64,000 nt of DNA from an uncultured Desulfobacteraceae bacterium (GCA_913060875.1 CAJXSL010000014.1:89752-153751), one strand, 5' to 3'; shown: positions 44,904 through 53,523, numbered from the stretch's first letter. A program made the numbers and translations. Notes: generated from the letters alone by a model not told the origin.

Positions 44904-45542
44904 CTAGTGGTCGTAAAGCACCGCCACAATCGTGGCCTGTCCGGTCTTGGCCGCAATCAGGTGGGGTGTGGTGGACAGATAATACACGCTGTCGCCCGGG
45001 TGCAGATCGAAGCTGTCATCCCCGATCTGCATGGCCACCGTGCCTTCCAGCACGTAGATGAACTCTTCCCCGTCGTGAACGGAAAGTTCCCCCGCGGGGT
45101 TCTCCTCCAACTGCACCATAAGGGCTTCCATGTGGCGCCCTTTGACTTCCGGCGCGAGGCTCTTGTAGGTATACAGTTTCTGGGCGCCGGAACGCCCGGT
45201 GGAGCGTGCCACCACCTTCTGCTCCTCCCGGCGGGTAATGGAATAAAGACGGTCGCCCACGCCGGATACCAGGCGGCCGAAGGCGCTTTCCAGCGCCTTG
45301 GACAACCGGATGGCGGTTCCCAACTGGGGGTAGACTTCCTTTTTTTCGATCTGGTCCAGCAGGGCCTCGTCGAAACCGGTCAGCTTGGACAAATCCTTCA
45401 GCGTAAGGCCCTTGGACTCCCGCAGCCGCCGCACGCGGTTACCGATTTCTTCCAGCCCTTCGGCCGCCGGGGCGTCGATTTGCCCCGTCAAATCTTCGAA
45501 ATAGTCCACATTGATGTGGGGTTTTTCTTCCTTGGTCGTCAT
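44904..45542 (-). CDS. XRE-family regulator with C-terminal cupin domain
   Basis: The 212-residue protein has a helix-turn-helix at about 30-90 (GNRVRRLRESKGLTLKDLSKLTGFDEALLDQIEKKEVYP) and a cupin-2 sensor domain at about 135-210 (VHDGEEFIYVLEGTVAMQIGDDSFDLHPGDSVYYLSTTPH). Regulators of this type usually control small-molecule catabolism, with the cupin binding the effector. It is embedded between the HMG-CoA-lyase-like and acetoacetyl-CoA synthetase genes, so a metabolite of this pathway is the natural effector candidate. Very similar regulators commonly sit next to acyl-CoA synthetase genes in deltaproteobacteria. Confidence 0.88.
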   Translation of the reverse strand: MTTKEEKPHINVDYFEDLTGQIDAPAAEGLEEIGNRVRRLRESKGLTLKDLSKLTGFDEALLDQIEKKEVYPQLGTAIRLSKALESAFGRLVSGVGDRLYSITRREEQKVVARSTGRSGAQKLYTYKSLAPEVKGRHMEALMVQLEENPAGELSVHDGEEFIYVLEGTVAMQIGDDSFDLHPGDSVYYLSTTPHLIAAKTGQATIVAVLYDH

Positions 45543-45586
45543 GAATCACTCCTTAATGATGATCGGTATCCGCCCTTGCCGGCATC

Positions 45587-46759
45587 TTACCCCCGGGAGC
45601 GCAGATGCTCCGGCAAAACCGCCTTTTGGTCCCAGTCAGCCGGCAGTTTCTGGCCCGGCGCCTCCTGGAAACGCTCCTTGACTTTTTTCAGGCCGGGGCG
45701 GGCGAACTGGGGATAGCCCTCTTTGAGGGTCCGCCCGTTGATAACCGCCTCGCTGCGCAGACGCTGGCCGACGGTCCGTTCGATCTGGCGCCCGAGCCAC
45801 AATACCCGGTCCACATTATAGCCGTGTTCGATGCCCATTTCGTCGATTTGTACCAGAGTGTCCTCCAGGCAGACAAGTCCGACATAGCGGGGATCCTCGT
45901 AATAATATTCGCCCGTGCCCGGCACGGGGCAGTCGTCCAGGAAATTGGCCGGCTGGCCGCCCATACCGCCCAGAACCGCCTCGAAATGCGTGATTCCGGC
46001 CTGCAGGGCCGCCAGGACGGACGCCGCGGCCACGCGTTTGGTTTCATGAAAGTGGGCGATATGGACGCTGGTATCGGGGATTTCATCCAAAATCATGGAA
46101 AAATAGCGGTAGACGTCCGGCGCGGAGGCACTGCCGTCATGGTCGGCATGTTCGATGTCCGAGGCGCCGATTTCCAAAAACCGTTTGGTGAATTCCACCG
46201 CGTCCTGCAACTCGGTGGCCCCGGCAATGGGGCTGCCCCAGATCGTGCTGACCGTGCCGCACATCTTCATCCCGGCATCCCGGCATTTGCGGATGGAGCG
46301 TTCGCACTCCTTCCAATAGTCCGGCAGGGAGGTCCCCGAATTGGCGAAGTGATGCTCCTCTTCGGTGGAAACCATCATCAGGCAGCGATCCGGACCAATG
46401 CCCTTCTGCCGCAGTTCAATGGCCCGGTCCACCGATTTCTCGCGAATGGTCACAGCCGTGATGCAGATGTCGTCATAGTCGATCCCGCGTTTGGCGCACT
46501 TGCTGCGGAATCGGTCGCTGCGCAGGTAGCCCAGCACTTCTTCGGCATCACTGAACTGGGGCATGAGGTAGGGATTGCCCAGGTTGGTCACTTCGATGTT
46601 GCGACAGCCCGCAAAGATCATTTCCTCGGCATAAAAAATCTTGGCCCGGGTGGAAATGAATTTCTCCAGGTGCTGGAAACCGTCCCGCACCGTAATGTCG
46701 CCAATGGTCACCTTGCGCGGCATGCGCGGAAAAATCTTCCAGTAATCATGTTCGGTCAT
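45587..46759 (-). CDS. HMG-CoA lyase-like (DRE-TIM) protein lacking the catalytic Cys motif
   Basis: The 390-residue protein has the TIM-barrel start GDITVRDGFQHLEKFIST, matching the catalytic RDG of HMG-CoA lyase, and VHIAHFHETKRVAAASVLAALQAG with the HxH metal ligands. In HMG-CoA lyase the next loop is GLGGCPYA with an essential Cys; here it is GGMGGQPANFLDDCP, without that Cys. It is also longer than the usual ~300 residues. It may be a lyase or aldolase acting on a related acyl-CoA, or an HMG-CoA lyase with a relocated cysteine. Its position in the operon supports the step after methylglutaconyl-CoA hydration. Confidence 0.8.
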   Translation of the reverse strand: MTEHDYWKIFPRMPRKVTIGDITVRDGFQHLEKFISTRAKIFYAEEMIFAGCRNIEVTNLGNPYLMPQFSDAEEVLGYLRSDRFRSKCAKRGIDYDDICITAVTIREKSVDRAIELRQKGIGPDRCLMMVSTEEEHHFANSGTSLPDYWKECERSIRKCRDAGMKMCGTVSTIWGSPIAGATELQDAVEFTKRFLEIGASDIEHADHDGSASAPDVYRYFSMILDEIPDTSVHIAHFHETKRVAAASVLAALQAGITHFEAVLGGMGGQPANFLDDCPVPGTGEYYYEDPRYVGLVCLEDTLVQIDEMGIEHGYNVDRVLWLGRQIERTVGQRLRSEAVINGRTLKEGYPQFARPGLKKVKERFQEAPGQKLPADWDQKAVLPEHLRSRG

Positions 46760-46842
46760 AAAAGCCTCCTAGCGTTAGGTATTGGGGGCATTGGCCGATC
46801 CCGGCAACATGCCCGTTGTCGGTTTAAGCAATTTAAAAGAAG

Positions 46843-46874
46843 GATTCGAGGGGCCAAGGGTTCGAGGGTCCAGG
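46843..46874. repeat. Four tandem imperfect octamers in an operon gap
   Basis: The units are GATTCGAG, GGGCCAAG, GGTTCGAG and GGTCCAGG, the same type as the array at 5712-5743. It lies in the 159-bp gap between the carboxyltransferase and lyase-like genes. Confidence 0.7.
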
Positions 46875-46918
46875 GGAACGGCCATAAACACCTGCCCGCT
46901 CGTAAGTGCTACCATTCG

Positions 46919-48532
46919 TCAAAACCGGAAATTCCCAAACGCCGGATCGCCAATTTCCTTCAGCAAACTGACTTCGAAGGCCATGGCCAGCCAGTCACGC
47001 ATTTCGGCAAATTTCAGCACGCGATCGCTGAGCAGGCGCGCCCCGCAGTAAAAGGGATGGGCCTCGCCGTCGTACTTGTTGATCATTTTTTCGCTGAAGG
47101 CCTGTTTTTCCGCCTCGCTCATGGGGTTGCCCTTGGCCTCGCGCTTGCGCTCTTCGATGGACAGCAGCACACCGGCCGCACTGCGGCCGCTCATGACCGA
47201 GGTCCGGGACCGCATGGTGTGGAAGAGGAAATGGGGACGATAGGCCCGGCCGCACATACCGTAGTTGGCCGCGCCGTTGTCCGGACCGATCACCAGCTGG
47301 ATGCGGGGAACCTGGGCGCAGGAAACCGCCCGCACCATGTCGGCCCCGTATTTGCCGATGCCCATGTGCTCCGATTCGGAGCCCACCATGTAACCCGGTG
47401 CATTCTGGACGAACAACAGGGGGATTTTCTCCTGGCTGCAGCGCACGATCCACTCGGTGGCCTTGCGGGCCGCCTCCACGAAGATGATCCCCACCCCGTT
47501 GGAGGCGATCACCCCCACCGGGAGGCCCTTGATGCGCATCTTCCCGGCCACGATATTATCTCCCCGACCCGGGGCGTAATCCCTTTTGTACTCCGAGAAC
47601 ATGCTGTCGTCGGCCAGGCATTGCAGGACGGCCCGCACGTCGATCCCCTGGTGGATCGCCGCCGGCAGCACATCGTAGATCTGCTCGATCGGTATGGCCG
47701 GCGGACGTTCTTCAAAACGCTGCACCCGGACCTGCTGGGGTTTTTCCAGACACAGGATTTCCCGCACCCGGGCGATGGCTTCTTCCTGGGAGGTGCAGAA
47801 GTGGTCGGCCCCACCGGAAATCTGGGTATGCACCCGGGCCCCGCCCAAGTCATCCGCCGAGATCACCTCACCGGTGGCCATCTTCACCAGCGGCGGCCCG
47901 CCCAGGAAACTATAAGCCTTCTGGTCGATCATGACCGACTGGCAGGCCATGAAAACGATATAGGCCCCGCCGGCGGTGTTGCCGCCGGTGCTCAGGGTGA
48001 TCTGCTTGAGCCCCATGGCCGACATGCGGGCCATGTTGTAGAACATGGATCCGAAATGCTGGTCGTCCGGAAAAACCTCGGCCTGCATGGGCAGAAACGC
48101 CCCCCCGCTGTCCGCGATGTAGACGCAATTCAGTCCGCAGCGTTCGGCAATGGCCTGGGCGCGCATGTGCTTTTTGAGGGTAATGGGGAAATAGGTCCCG
48201 GCCTTGACCCGGCTGTCGTTGGCAAAAATCATGGTCCAGTTGTTGTAGATCTTCCCGATCCCGGTGACGACACCGCCGCAGGGCACATCGTCGACCCCCG
48301 GATACCCCATTCCGAACCCGGCGATGCGGCTCAGCTCATAGAAAGCGGTGCCCGGATCGATCAATTCGTTGATGAGATCCCGTACCGGCCGTTTGCCCTG
48401 CTTGACCAATCTGTCGATGGCTTTCTGCCCGCCAGGGTAGATGGCGGCACTGGCCTGCTGATCCAGCTTCTGTTCCTCATTCAACCAATACGTGCGATTA
48501 TCGTTGGTCGCTGCGGTCGCCGTTGCAGTCAT
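46919..48532 (-). CDS. Acyl-CoA carboxylase carboxyltransferase subunit (MccB/LiuB-like)
   Basis: This is the biotin-dependent carboxyltransferase component, 537 residues, close to the beta subunit of methylcrotonyl-CoA carboxylase. It has the crotonase-fold acyl-CoA and biotin sites: DSGGAFLPMQAEVFPDDQHFGSMFYNMARMSA and TGGNTAGGAYIVFMACQSVMID in the N-domain, FVQNAPGYMVGSESEHMGIGKYGADMV in the C-domain, and FLFHTMRSRTSVMSG at the end. It needs a biotin carboxylase/BCCP subunit, which is not encoded in this window. The enoyl-CoA hydratase gene is 5 bp upstream, so the two are tightly coupled. 3-Methylcrotonyl-CoA is the likely substrate by context; other branched enoyl-CoAs or geranyl-CoA are possible. 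Confidence 0.88.
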   Translation of the reverse strand: MTATATAATNDNRTYWLNEEQKLDQQASAAIYPGGQKAIDRLVKQGKRPVRDLINELIDPGTAFYELSRIAGFGMGYPGVDDVPCGGVVTGIGKIYNNWTMIFANDSRVKAGTYFPITLKKHMRAQAIAERCGLNCVYIADSGGAFLPMQAEVFPDDQHFGSMFYNMARMSAMGLKQITLSTGGNTAGGAYIVFMACQSVMIDQKAYSFLGGPPLVKMATGEVISADDLGGARVHTQISGGADHFCTSQEEAIARVREILCLEKPQQVRVQRFEERPPAIPIEQIYDVLPAAIHQGIDVRAVLQCLADDSMFSEYKRDYAPGRGDNIVAGKMRIKGLPVGVIASNGVGIIFVEAARKATEWIVRCSQEKIPLLFVQNAPGYMVGSESEHMGIGKYGADMVRAVSCAQVPRIQLVIGPDNGAANYGMCGRAYRPHFLFHTMRSRTSVMSGRSAAGVLLSIEERKREAKGNPMSEAEKQAFSEKMINKYDGEAHPFYCGARLLSDRVLKFAEMRDWLAMAFEVSLLKEIGDPAFGNFRF

Positions 48533-48537
48533 GATCC

Positions 48538-49320
48538 CTATTCTCCCCTGTATACCGGTTTGCGTTTTTCACGAAAGGCGGCCAGTCCCTCCAGGCGATC
48601 CTTGGTGGGTATCGTCACCCAGTAGGCATTGGATTCAATGGCCAGGCCGGTATGAAGATCGGTTTCCAGGCCGTGATTGATGGCGTATTTGGCCTGCTCG
48701 ATGGCGATGGGGCCGGTTTGGCACATCTCGGCGGCCATGGCCCGGCAGGCCTCCAGCAATTGATCGGGCGCCGTGACCTGGTTGACCAGGCCGATGGCCA
48801 AGGCCTCTTCCGCAGGCACCCGGCGGCCGGTAAATATGAGCTCCTTGGCCTTGCCGCGGCCCACCAGACGCGGCAGGCGCTGGGTCCCCCCCGCGCCGGG
48901 AATGATCGCCAGGCGGGTTTCGGTAAGCCCCATGGAAGCGGTGTCCGCGGCAAGACGGATATCGCAGGCCAGGGCCAGTTCGGTCCCCCCGCCCAACGCC
49001 ACCCCGTTCACCGCCGCGATCACCGGCTTGTTGAGATTTTCGATGCTGCTGAAAAGATCCCGGATGGTAAAAATGAATTCCTTGACCTGCAAAGGCGTCA
49101 GCGTGGCCCGTTCCTTGAGATCCGCCCCGGCGCAGAAGGCTTTCTCCCCCGCCCCGGTGATGATCACAACCCGGATTTCGGGTTGAAAGCGGATGCCGTC
49201 GATCTCGGTCTTGAGCGCCCGCAGCAGGTCGAAATTGAATGAATTCATGACCTGCGGGCGATTGAGGGTCAGTGTCACCACACCGTCTTGTTCGTCTTTA
49301 AGCAATACCGCGTCCGCCAT
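48538..49320 (-). CDS. Enoyl-CoA hydratase, methylglutaconyl-CoA hydratase-like (LiuC)
   Basis: The 260-residue crotonase-family protein has the oxyanion-hole segments KAFCAGADLKERA and ALGGGTELALACDIR, then GLTETRLAIIPGAGGTQRLPRLVG with the catalytic Glu region, and AKELIFTGRRVPAEEA. The last segments resemble AUH/LiuC methylglutaconyl-CoA hydratases particularly well. It lies between the acyl-CoA dehydrogenase (43 bp upstream) and the carboxyltransferase (5 bp downstream). That matches the gene content of liu operons, in which this enzyme hydrates methylglutaconyl-CoA to HMG-CoA. Confidence 0.88.
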   Translation of the reverse strand: MADAVLLKDEQDGVVTLTLNRPQVMNSFNFDLLRALKTEIDGIRFQPEIRVVIITGAGEKAFCAGADLKERATLTPLQVKEFIFTIRDLFSSIENLNKPVIAAVNGVALGGGTELALACDIRLAADTASMGLTETRLAIIPGAGGTQRLPRLVGRGKAKELIFTGRRVPAEEALAIGLVNQVTAPDQLLEACRAMAAEMCQTGPIAIEQAKYAINHGLETDLHTGLAIESNAYWVTIPTKDRLEGLAAFREKRKPVYRGE

Positions 49321-49363
49321 CTCTCCTCCTCTGGCTGCCGTGCCGCCCGCGGCCGGGCGGTCA

Positions 49364-50515
49364 TCAGCAGCCGATGTAGCGTGAAATCACCAGTCGCTGC
49401 ACTTCCGAAGTCCCCTCGCCGATGTCCAGAAGCTTCTGATCGCGATAAAACCGCTCGACATTGTACTCTTTCATCAAACCATAGCCCCCGTGAATCTGGA
49501 CGGCGTGGTTGGCCACCCGCCCCATCAGTTCCGAGCAGTACAGCTTGGCCATGGCCGCTTCTTTGGCAAAGGCCCGTTTATGGTCCCGCAGCCAGCAGGC
49601 CTTGTAGAGCAGGTTGCGACCGCACTCGATTTCCATGGCGCAATCCGCTAGTTTGAAGGCCACGGCCTGGAATTTGGAAATGGGTTGACCGAACTGCTCC
49701 CGTGAATTGGCGTATTTCAGGGCCACGTCATAGGCGCCCTGGGCACCGCCCAGACCCATGGCCCCGATGGAGAGGCGGCCGCCGTCCAGGGTCTGGAGCA
49801 TCTGGTGGAACCCGTCGCCGATATTGCCCAGCACACTGGCAGCCGGCACGCGCACATCGTCGAAATAGAGTTCGGCCGTATTCGAAGCCCGCCACATCAT
49901 CTTACGGTGCATTTCCACGGCCTTGAACCCCGGGGTGCCGTGCTCCACCAGAAAGCAGGTGTATTCCGGCCGGCCGTTGGACCGTGTACCGGTGATGGCC
50001 TGCACCGTAACCCCCAGGGACATTTCACTGGCGGCGTTGGTGATAAAAATCTTCGAACCGTTCAAGACCCATTCGTTGCCGTCTTTGACCGCTGTCGTCT
50101 TGCTGCCGCCCGCGTCGCTGCCGGCCGTCGGTTCGGTCAGCCCGAAGCCCCATAGCCCTTCGCCCCGGCACAGGGGGGGCAGGTATTTCTTCTTCTGCTC
50201 TTCCGTTCCGAAATAGTAAATCGGGCCGATGCCGAGGGAGTTGCCGGCGGCGATGGTGGCCGCCTGGGATCCGTCAATCCGGGCGATTTCCTCCACGGCG
50301 ATGATATAGGCGATGTAATCCATCTGCTGGCCTTCGTAGGCCTCGGAGACAATCATCCCGAAAAGCCCGATTTCGCCCATCTTGCGGGTCAGTTCGGATG
50401 AGAAGGCCTCCTTTTCGTCGAGTTCCAGGGCAACCGGTGCGATCTCTTTTTCGGCAAAAAGGCGTACCTCCTTGCGGATCATCTCCTGCTCGCGCGTTAA
50501 ATCGAAGTCCACCAC
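49364..50515 (-). CDS. Acyl-CoA dehydrogenase (short/branched-chain)
   Basis: This is a 383-residue FAD-dependent dehydrogenase introducing the 2,3 double bond in an acyl-CoA. It shows WGFGLTEPTAGSDAGG, GSKIFITNAASE, SREQFGQPISKFQAVAFKLAD and the C-terminal GGYGLMKEYNVERFYRDQKLLDIGEGTSEVQR. The Glu in GEGTSE is at the catalytic-base position of short-chain and butyryl-CoA dehydrogenases. Isovaleryl-CoA dehydrogenase usually has Gly or Ala there and its base elsewhere. Operon context suggests isovaleryl-CoA, but this residue argues for a straight short-chain or other branched substrate. The TetR gene is 63 bp upstream. Confidence 0.92.
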   Translation of the reverse strand: MVDFDLTREQEMIRKEVRLFAEKEIAPVALELDEKEAFSSELTRKMGEIGLFGMIVSEAYEGQQMDYIAYIIAVEEIARIDGSQAATIAAGNSLGIGPIYYFGTEEQKKKYLPPLCRGEGLWGFGLTEPTAGSDAGGSKTTAVKDGNEWVLNGSKIFITNAASEMSLGVTVQAITGTRSNGRPEYTCFLVEHGTPGFKAVEMHRKMMWRASNTAELYFDDVRVPAASVLGNIGDGFHQMLQTLDGGRLSIGAMGLGGAQGAYDVALKYANSREQFGQPISKFQAVAFKLADCAMEIECGRNLLYKACWLRDHKRAFAKEAAMAKLYCSELMGRVANHAVQIHGGYGLMKEYNVERFYRDQKLLDIGEGTSEVQRLVISRYIGC

Positions 50516-50578
50516 GACCTCCTTTGCATTTCACAAGCGTTGATTCATCTGAAAACGCCGGTCGGCCCGACCCTGGGG

Positions 50579-51181
50579 CTAGCAGCCGGGTTTCGGCGTT
50601 ATTCCTGGAAATTGGCCTTTTTGGAGCCCTCGCAAAACAAAGGTTTCATAAATGTCGGCGATCGCGTCCACCGCCATGCGTCCTTCCGGGTTGTACCAGA
50701 TGGCCCCGGCATTGCAGAGGGTCAGGATGGCATAGGAAAGAATCTTGACATCTACCGGAACAAACACCCCGGTCTCGCATCCTTCCCGGATGATCTGCTG
50801 AAAAATTTGTTCGTACTCGTCGCGCTTGGCCACGATTTCACGATAATGGGCGGCGGTCAGCCCCCGCAATTCGCTGTTGGCGATAAAGGTTTCTTTCTGG
50901 CGATGGAGATGAAAGCGCACATGGCTGTGCACGGCCGCCCGCATGCGCGCCTCGATGTCGTCCCGGCCGTCCAGATTGCCGCGCAGGTAACCGGTCAGTT
51001 CGTCCATGGTCACCTTTTGGATATGAAAAAGAATATTTTCCTTGCTGGCGTAGTGATAGTAGATGCTGGCTTTCTGGATGCCGCACTGGCCGGCGATCTC
51101 GCTCACGCTGGTGGCAAAATAGCCCTTCTGGTGAAACAACTCGATGGCCACACGGGTGATTTTATCTTTCATGGAAGGCAT
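50579..51181 (-). CDS. TetR-family regulator of the acyl-CoA operon
   Basis: From the ATG at 51181 (MPSMKDKITRVAIELF, with GGAG 6 nt upstream) it has 200 residues. The N-terminal helix-turn-helix is ATSVSEIAGQCGIQKASIYYHYASKENILF, and the C-terminal ligand domain resembles FadR/LiuR-like TetR proteins that bind acyl-CoA. The ORF-track start 8 codons earlier lacks a ribosome site. It is the first gene of the minus-strand operon running to aacS, and a 16-bp palindrome 39 bp upstream is its likely operator. It therefore probably represses itself and the whole catabolic operon until an acyl-CoA accumulates. Confidence 0.9.
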   Translation of the reverse strand: MPSMKDKITRVAIELFHQKGYFATSVSEIAGQCGIQKASIYYHYASKENILFHIQKVTMDELTGYLRGNLDGRDDIEARMRAAVHSHVRFHLHRQKETFIANSELRGLTAAHYREIVAKRDEYEQIFQQIIREGCETGVFVPVDVKILSYAILTLCNAGAIWYNPEGRMAVDAIADIYETFVLRGLQKGQFPGITPKPGC

Positions 51182-51219
51182 GCCAAACTCCAGATAAGAG
51201 AGCATATACCCGAATCCTA

Positions 51220-51235
51220 CCTACCGGACGGTAGG
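51220..51235. promoter_or_regulatory. TetR operator palindrome
   Basis: CCTACCG-GA-CGGTAGG is a perfect 16-bp inverted repeat just upstream of the TetR gene. It resembles operators of acyl-CoA-responsive TetR repressors. Confidence 0.65.
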
Positions 51236-51304
51236 CAGTGACATACCCTTTAGCCGTGATCCCCCACCCTTGTCAAGTCGAAATTCACACGCCGGGGATA
51301 GGGT

Positions 51305-52933
51305 TCAAAACCCTAGTGGGAAAAGTTTTAACGGGTTGGTGACATCTTCGTCGCTTGAAAAGAGGCCATTTTCGGGTGGGGCGTCCGGCCCTTTTGACAA
51401 TGCCGCCGTCAGCGCCCTGACCACCTTCGGATCGAATCGCGAACCGGCACCACCCTGCAGCCGTGCCAGGGCGTCGGCCGGCCGGTGGCGGGGCATGTGC
51501 GGCCGGCCGGCAAGCATGGTCTCCAGCGCATCGCAGGCCGCCAGGATGCGGGCCCCCATGGGGATGGCATCTTCCCGCAATCCGTCGGGATACCCGGATC
51601 CGTCGTAGCGCTCGTGGTGGTGCCGGATCATCGGAATCAGGTCGCCCAGAAAAACCAGGGGCTCCAGGATGCGGGCACCGATCACCGGATGAAGACGGAC
51701 CTCGCCCATTTCCTTGGCGCTGAGCCGTCCCAGCCGGGCCAGGATTTTGTCGGTCATGCCGATTTTGCCGATGTCGTGCAACAGGCCGGCATGATAGAGT
51801 TGTTCCGCGGCCCGCGTCGACAGTCCCATTTCCAGAGCGGTCAGGCGGGCGTAGGCCCCCACGTTGAGGGAGTGGCCGTGGGTGACCGGATCCTTGGCTT
51901 CCAGCGCCGTTACCAGCCCCTCCACGGTCCGGCGGAAGGTGTCCAGCATGTTCTCGTCGTAGCGGCGGGAGCGGTGCAGGGAAATGGCGCCCTGCTCCCC
52001 CAGCACCTTGAGAAGATCCATATCCTGACGAGTCAGGCGATAAGGAGCACTGAAATAAACCGCCAGGATGCCCCGGATGCGGTCGTCGATGCCGAAGACC
52101 AGGCCCGCCACCGTCCGCACATGCTGTTTGCCCAGGCCTTGCAGATCCCGGATGCGGTCATCGGCAGCGACATCTTCGATCAGAATGACACCGCCGGGGG
52201 TCGAGTCGAAGATGCGGAGCAGCGCCGCACAGTCCACCCCTGCCAGACTGCGATAACTGAACCCGTGGGAAATTTTCGCCTCGATCCGCATGGCGTCCAT
52301 ATCGACGATCCAGTAGATGCATCCGGCCGCCGCCAGAAGTTCCGTGATCTGGCGCACGATTCCCTGCAGAATGGCGGCCGTATCGTTGCCGCGATGGACG
52401 GCCTGGCTGACGTTTTGGAAGGCCTTCAGATAACGGTCCGGGACCAGATGGTTGCGAATGGCCTGGGCCCCCTGCTCCCCCATGGCCGTTAAAAAGGCTA
52501 AATCTTCCGCGGAGGGGGTGATCCTGCCGTTGAAATGCAGCCGCAGCACCATGTGGCAGTCGGGCACAACCGCAAAGGGCAGTTCGATAATCGCGGCAAT
52601 GCCTTCCTGCACCGCCGCTTCGGGGTACTGAACCCGTACATCGGTTTCAATGTCCTGAATGACGAGCGGACCTTCAGCGTATATCTTTCGCAGGGACTGC
52701 TGGACGGTCACCTTGCCTTTGGCCAGGTAGCGGGCACTCAACCCGGCCGCCGCCCGCAGCCGCAATTCGTCTTCGGGCAGCTGCAACACCCGCAGGGTGC
52801 CGCCCTTGGCATGGCATATATCCGTCGCGGCGGCGACGATCCGTTGCAGGAAATCTTCCAGATCCGCTGTGTGTCGGGCGGCCCGGGCAATTTCTGCCAA
52901 TATTTGAAAAGGGTGACGGGTGTGATCGATCAT
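51305..52933 (-). CDS. HD-GYP cyclic-di-GMP phosphodiesterase with two GAF domains
   Basis: From the ATG at 52933 (MIDHTRHPFQILAEIARAARHTADLE) it has 542 residues. Two GAF sensor domains occupy about 20-165 and 180-335. The C-terminal HD-GYP domain carries GLLHDIGKIGM, LHPVIGARIL, MIRHHHERYDGSGYPDGL and GARILAACDALE, so all metal and GYP residues are present and it should hydrolyse c-di-GMP. The first 100 residues of the ORF-track call are in the wrong reading context: they overlap the upstream YIP1-like gene and look like a shadow. The YIP1-like gene lies 38 bp upstream on the same strand. Confidence 0.9.
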   Translation of the reverse strand: MIDHTRHPFQILAEIARAARHTADLEDFLQRIVAAATDICHAKGGTLRVLQLPEDELRLRAAAGLSARYLAKGKVTVQQSLRKIYAEGPLVIQDIETDVRVQYPEAAVQEGIAAIIELPFAVVPDCHMVLRLHFNGRITPSAEDLAFLTAMGEQGAQAIRNHLVPDRYLKAFQNVSQAVHRGNDTAAILQGIVRQITELLAAAGCIYWIVDMDAMRIEAKISHGFSYRSLAGVDCAALLRIFDSTPGGVILIEDVAADDRIRDLQGLGKQHVRTVAGLVFGIDDRIRGILAVYFSAPYRLTRQDMDLLKVLGEQGAISLHRSRRYDENMLDTFRRTVEGLVTALEAKDPVTHGHSLNVGAYARLTALEMGLSTRAAEQLYHAGLLHDIGKIGMTDKILARLGRLSAKEMGEVRLHPVIGARILEPLVFLGDLIPMIRHHHERYDGSGYPDGLREDAIPMGARILAACDALETMLAGRPHMPRHRPADALARLQGGAGSRFDPKVVRALTAALSKGPDAPPENGLFSSDEDVTNPLKLFPLGF

Positions 52934-52971
52934 GCAGGCGCGATCCCTTCCGGAAATCCGGCCGGTGGGTA

Positions 52972-53523
52972 TCAGGTCCAGAGATAGAGAAAGCAGCCGA
53001 TATAGAAAACAGTGGCCACGGCGCACAACATCATCTTCGGCCGGGAAAGACTTGCCGCGGCCTGGACGGCAACATATCCCACGGCCAGGGCATAGGCCAC
53101 CATCGCCAGGGCGATGATCTGGATGACGGTGTCGCTCGCTCCCACCTGGATCATCGCCACCAAGGGCGCCAGCGGCCAGAGGGCCGCCGCCGCGATGCCG
53201 AGATTGAGGTAAGGCGGCATGAAATGCGGACACCCGCCCAGGGCGCGGCAGAACACCCAGATAAACAGGGCGGTGGCCCCCTGCAGCAGAAAAGCCACCG
53301 AAACCCCCACCATGACGACGAGCACACCGTTGATATGACCGTCGGCAACGCCGCTGCGGGCCAGCACCTCGCTGCTGAAATGCAGTGAGGCGAACCCGTA
53401 GATCAGGCCCAATACCGCGACGTTGATGACGCTGTAGCGCAGGGAGCGGCCGCGTTCCATCATCTCGGTATAAATCCGGCCGTCCAGGCGCATCACGCGA
53501 TTGAGGTCATTGACATAGGCCAT
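52972..53523 (-). CDS. YIP1-like integral membrane protein
   Basis: The 183-residue protein has a cytoplasmic N-terminus (MAYVNDLNRVMRLDGRIYTEMMERGRS) and about five hydrophobic spans (VINVAVLGLIYGFASL, GVLVVMVGVSVAFLLQGATALFIWVF, LGIAAAALWPLAPLVAMI, IIALAMVAYALAVGYVAVQ, MMLCAVATVFYIGCFLYLW). The topology and TALFIWVFCRALGG segment fit Yip1-domain proteins. The role is unknown. It is probably co-transcribed with the HD-GYP gene 38 bp downstream. The symporter gene ends 131 bp upstream. Confidence 0.75.
   Translation of the reverse strand: MAYVNDLNRVMRLDGRIYTEMMERGRSLRYSVINVAVLGLIYGFASLHFSSEVLARSGVADGHINGVLVVMVGVSVAFLLQGATALFIWVFCRALGGCPHFMPPYLNLGIAAAALWPLAPLVAMIQVGASDTVIQIIALAMVAYALAVGYVAVQAAASLSRPKMMLCAVATVFYIGCFLYLWT

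Noticed and set aside
45605-48625. 1006-aa plus-strand ORF
   Set aside because: It is antisense to the lyase-like, carboxyltransferase and hydratase genes, which have clear family motifs. Long antisense frames are common in GC-rich coding DNA, and this one has shadow-like His/Gly/Arg-rich composition.
51305-53233. 642-aa call for the HD-GYP protein including 100 extra N-terminal residues
   Set aside because: The first 100 residues overlap the YIP1-like gene in another frame and are Gly/Arg-rich nonsense. The ATG at 52933 gives a complete GAF-GAF-HD-GYP protein.
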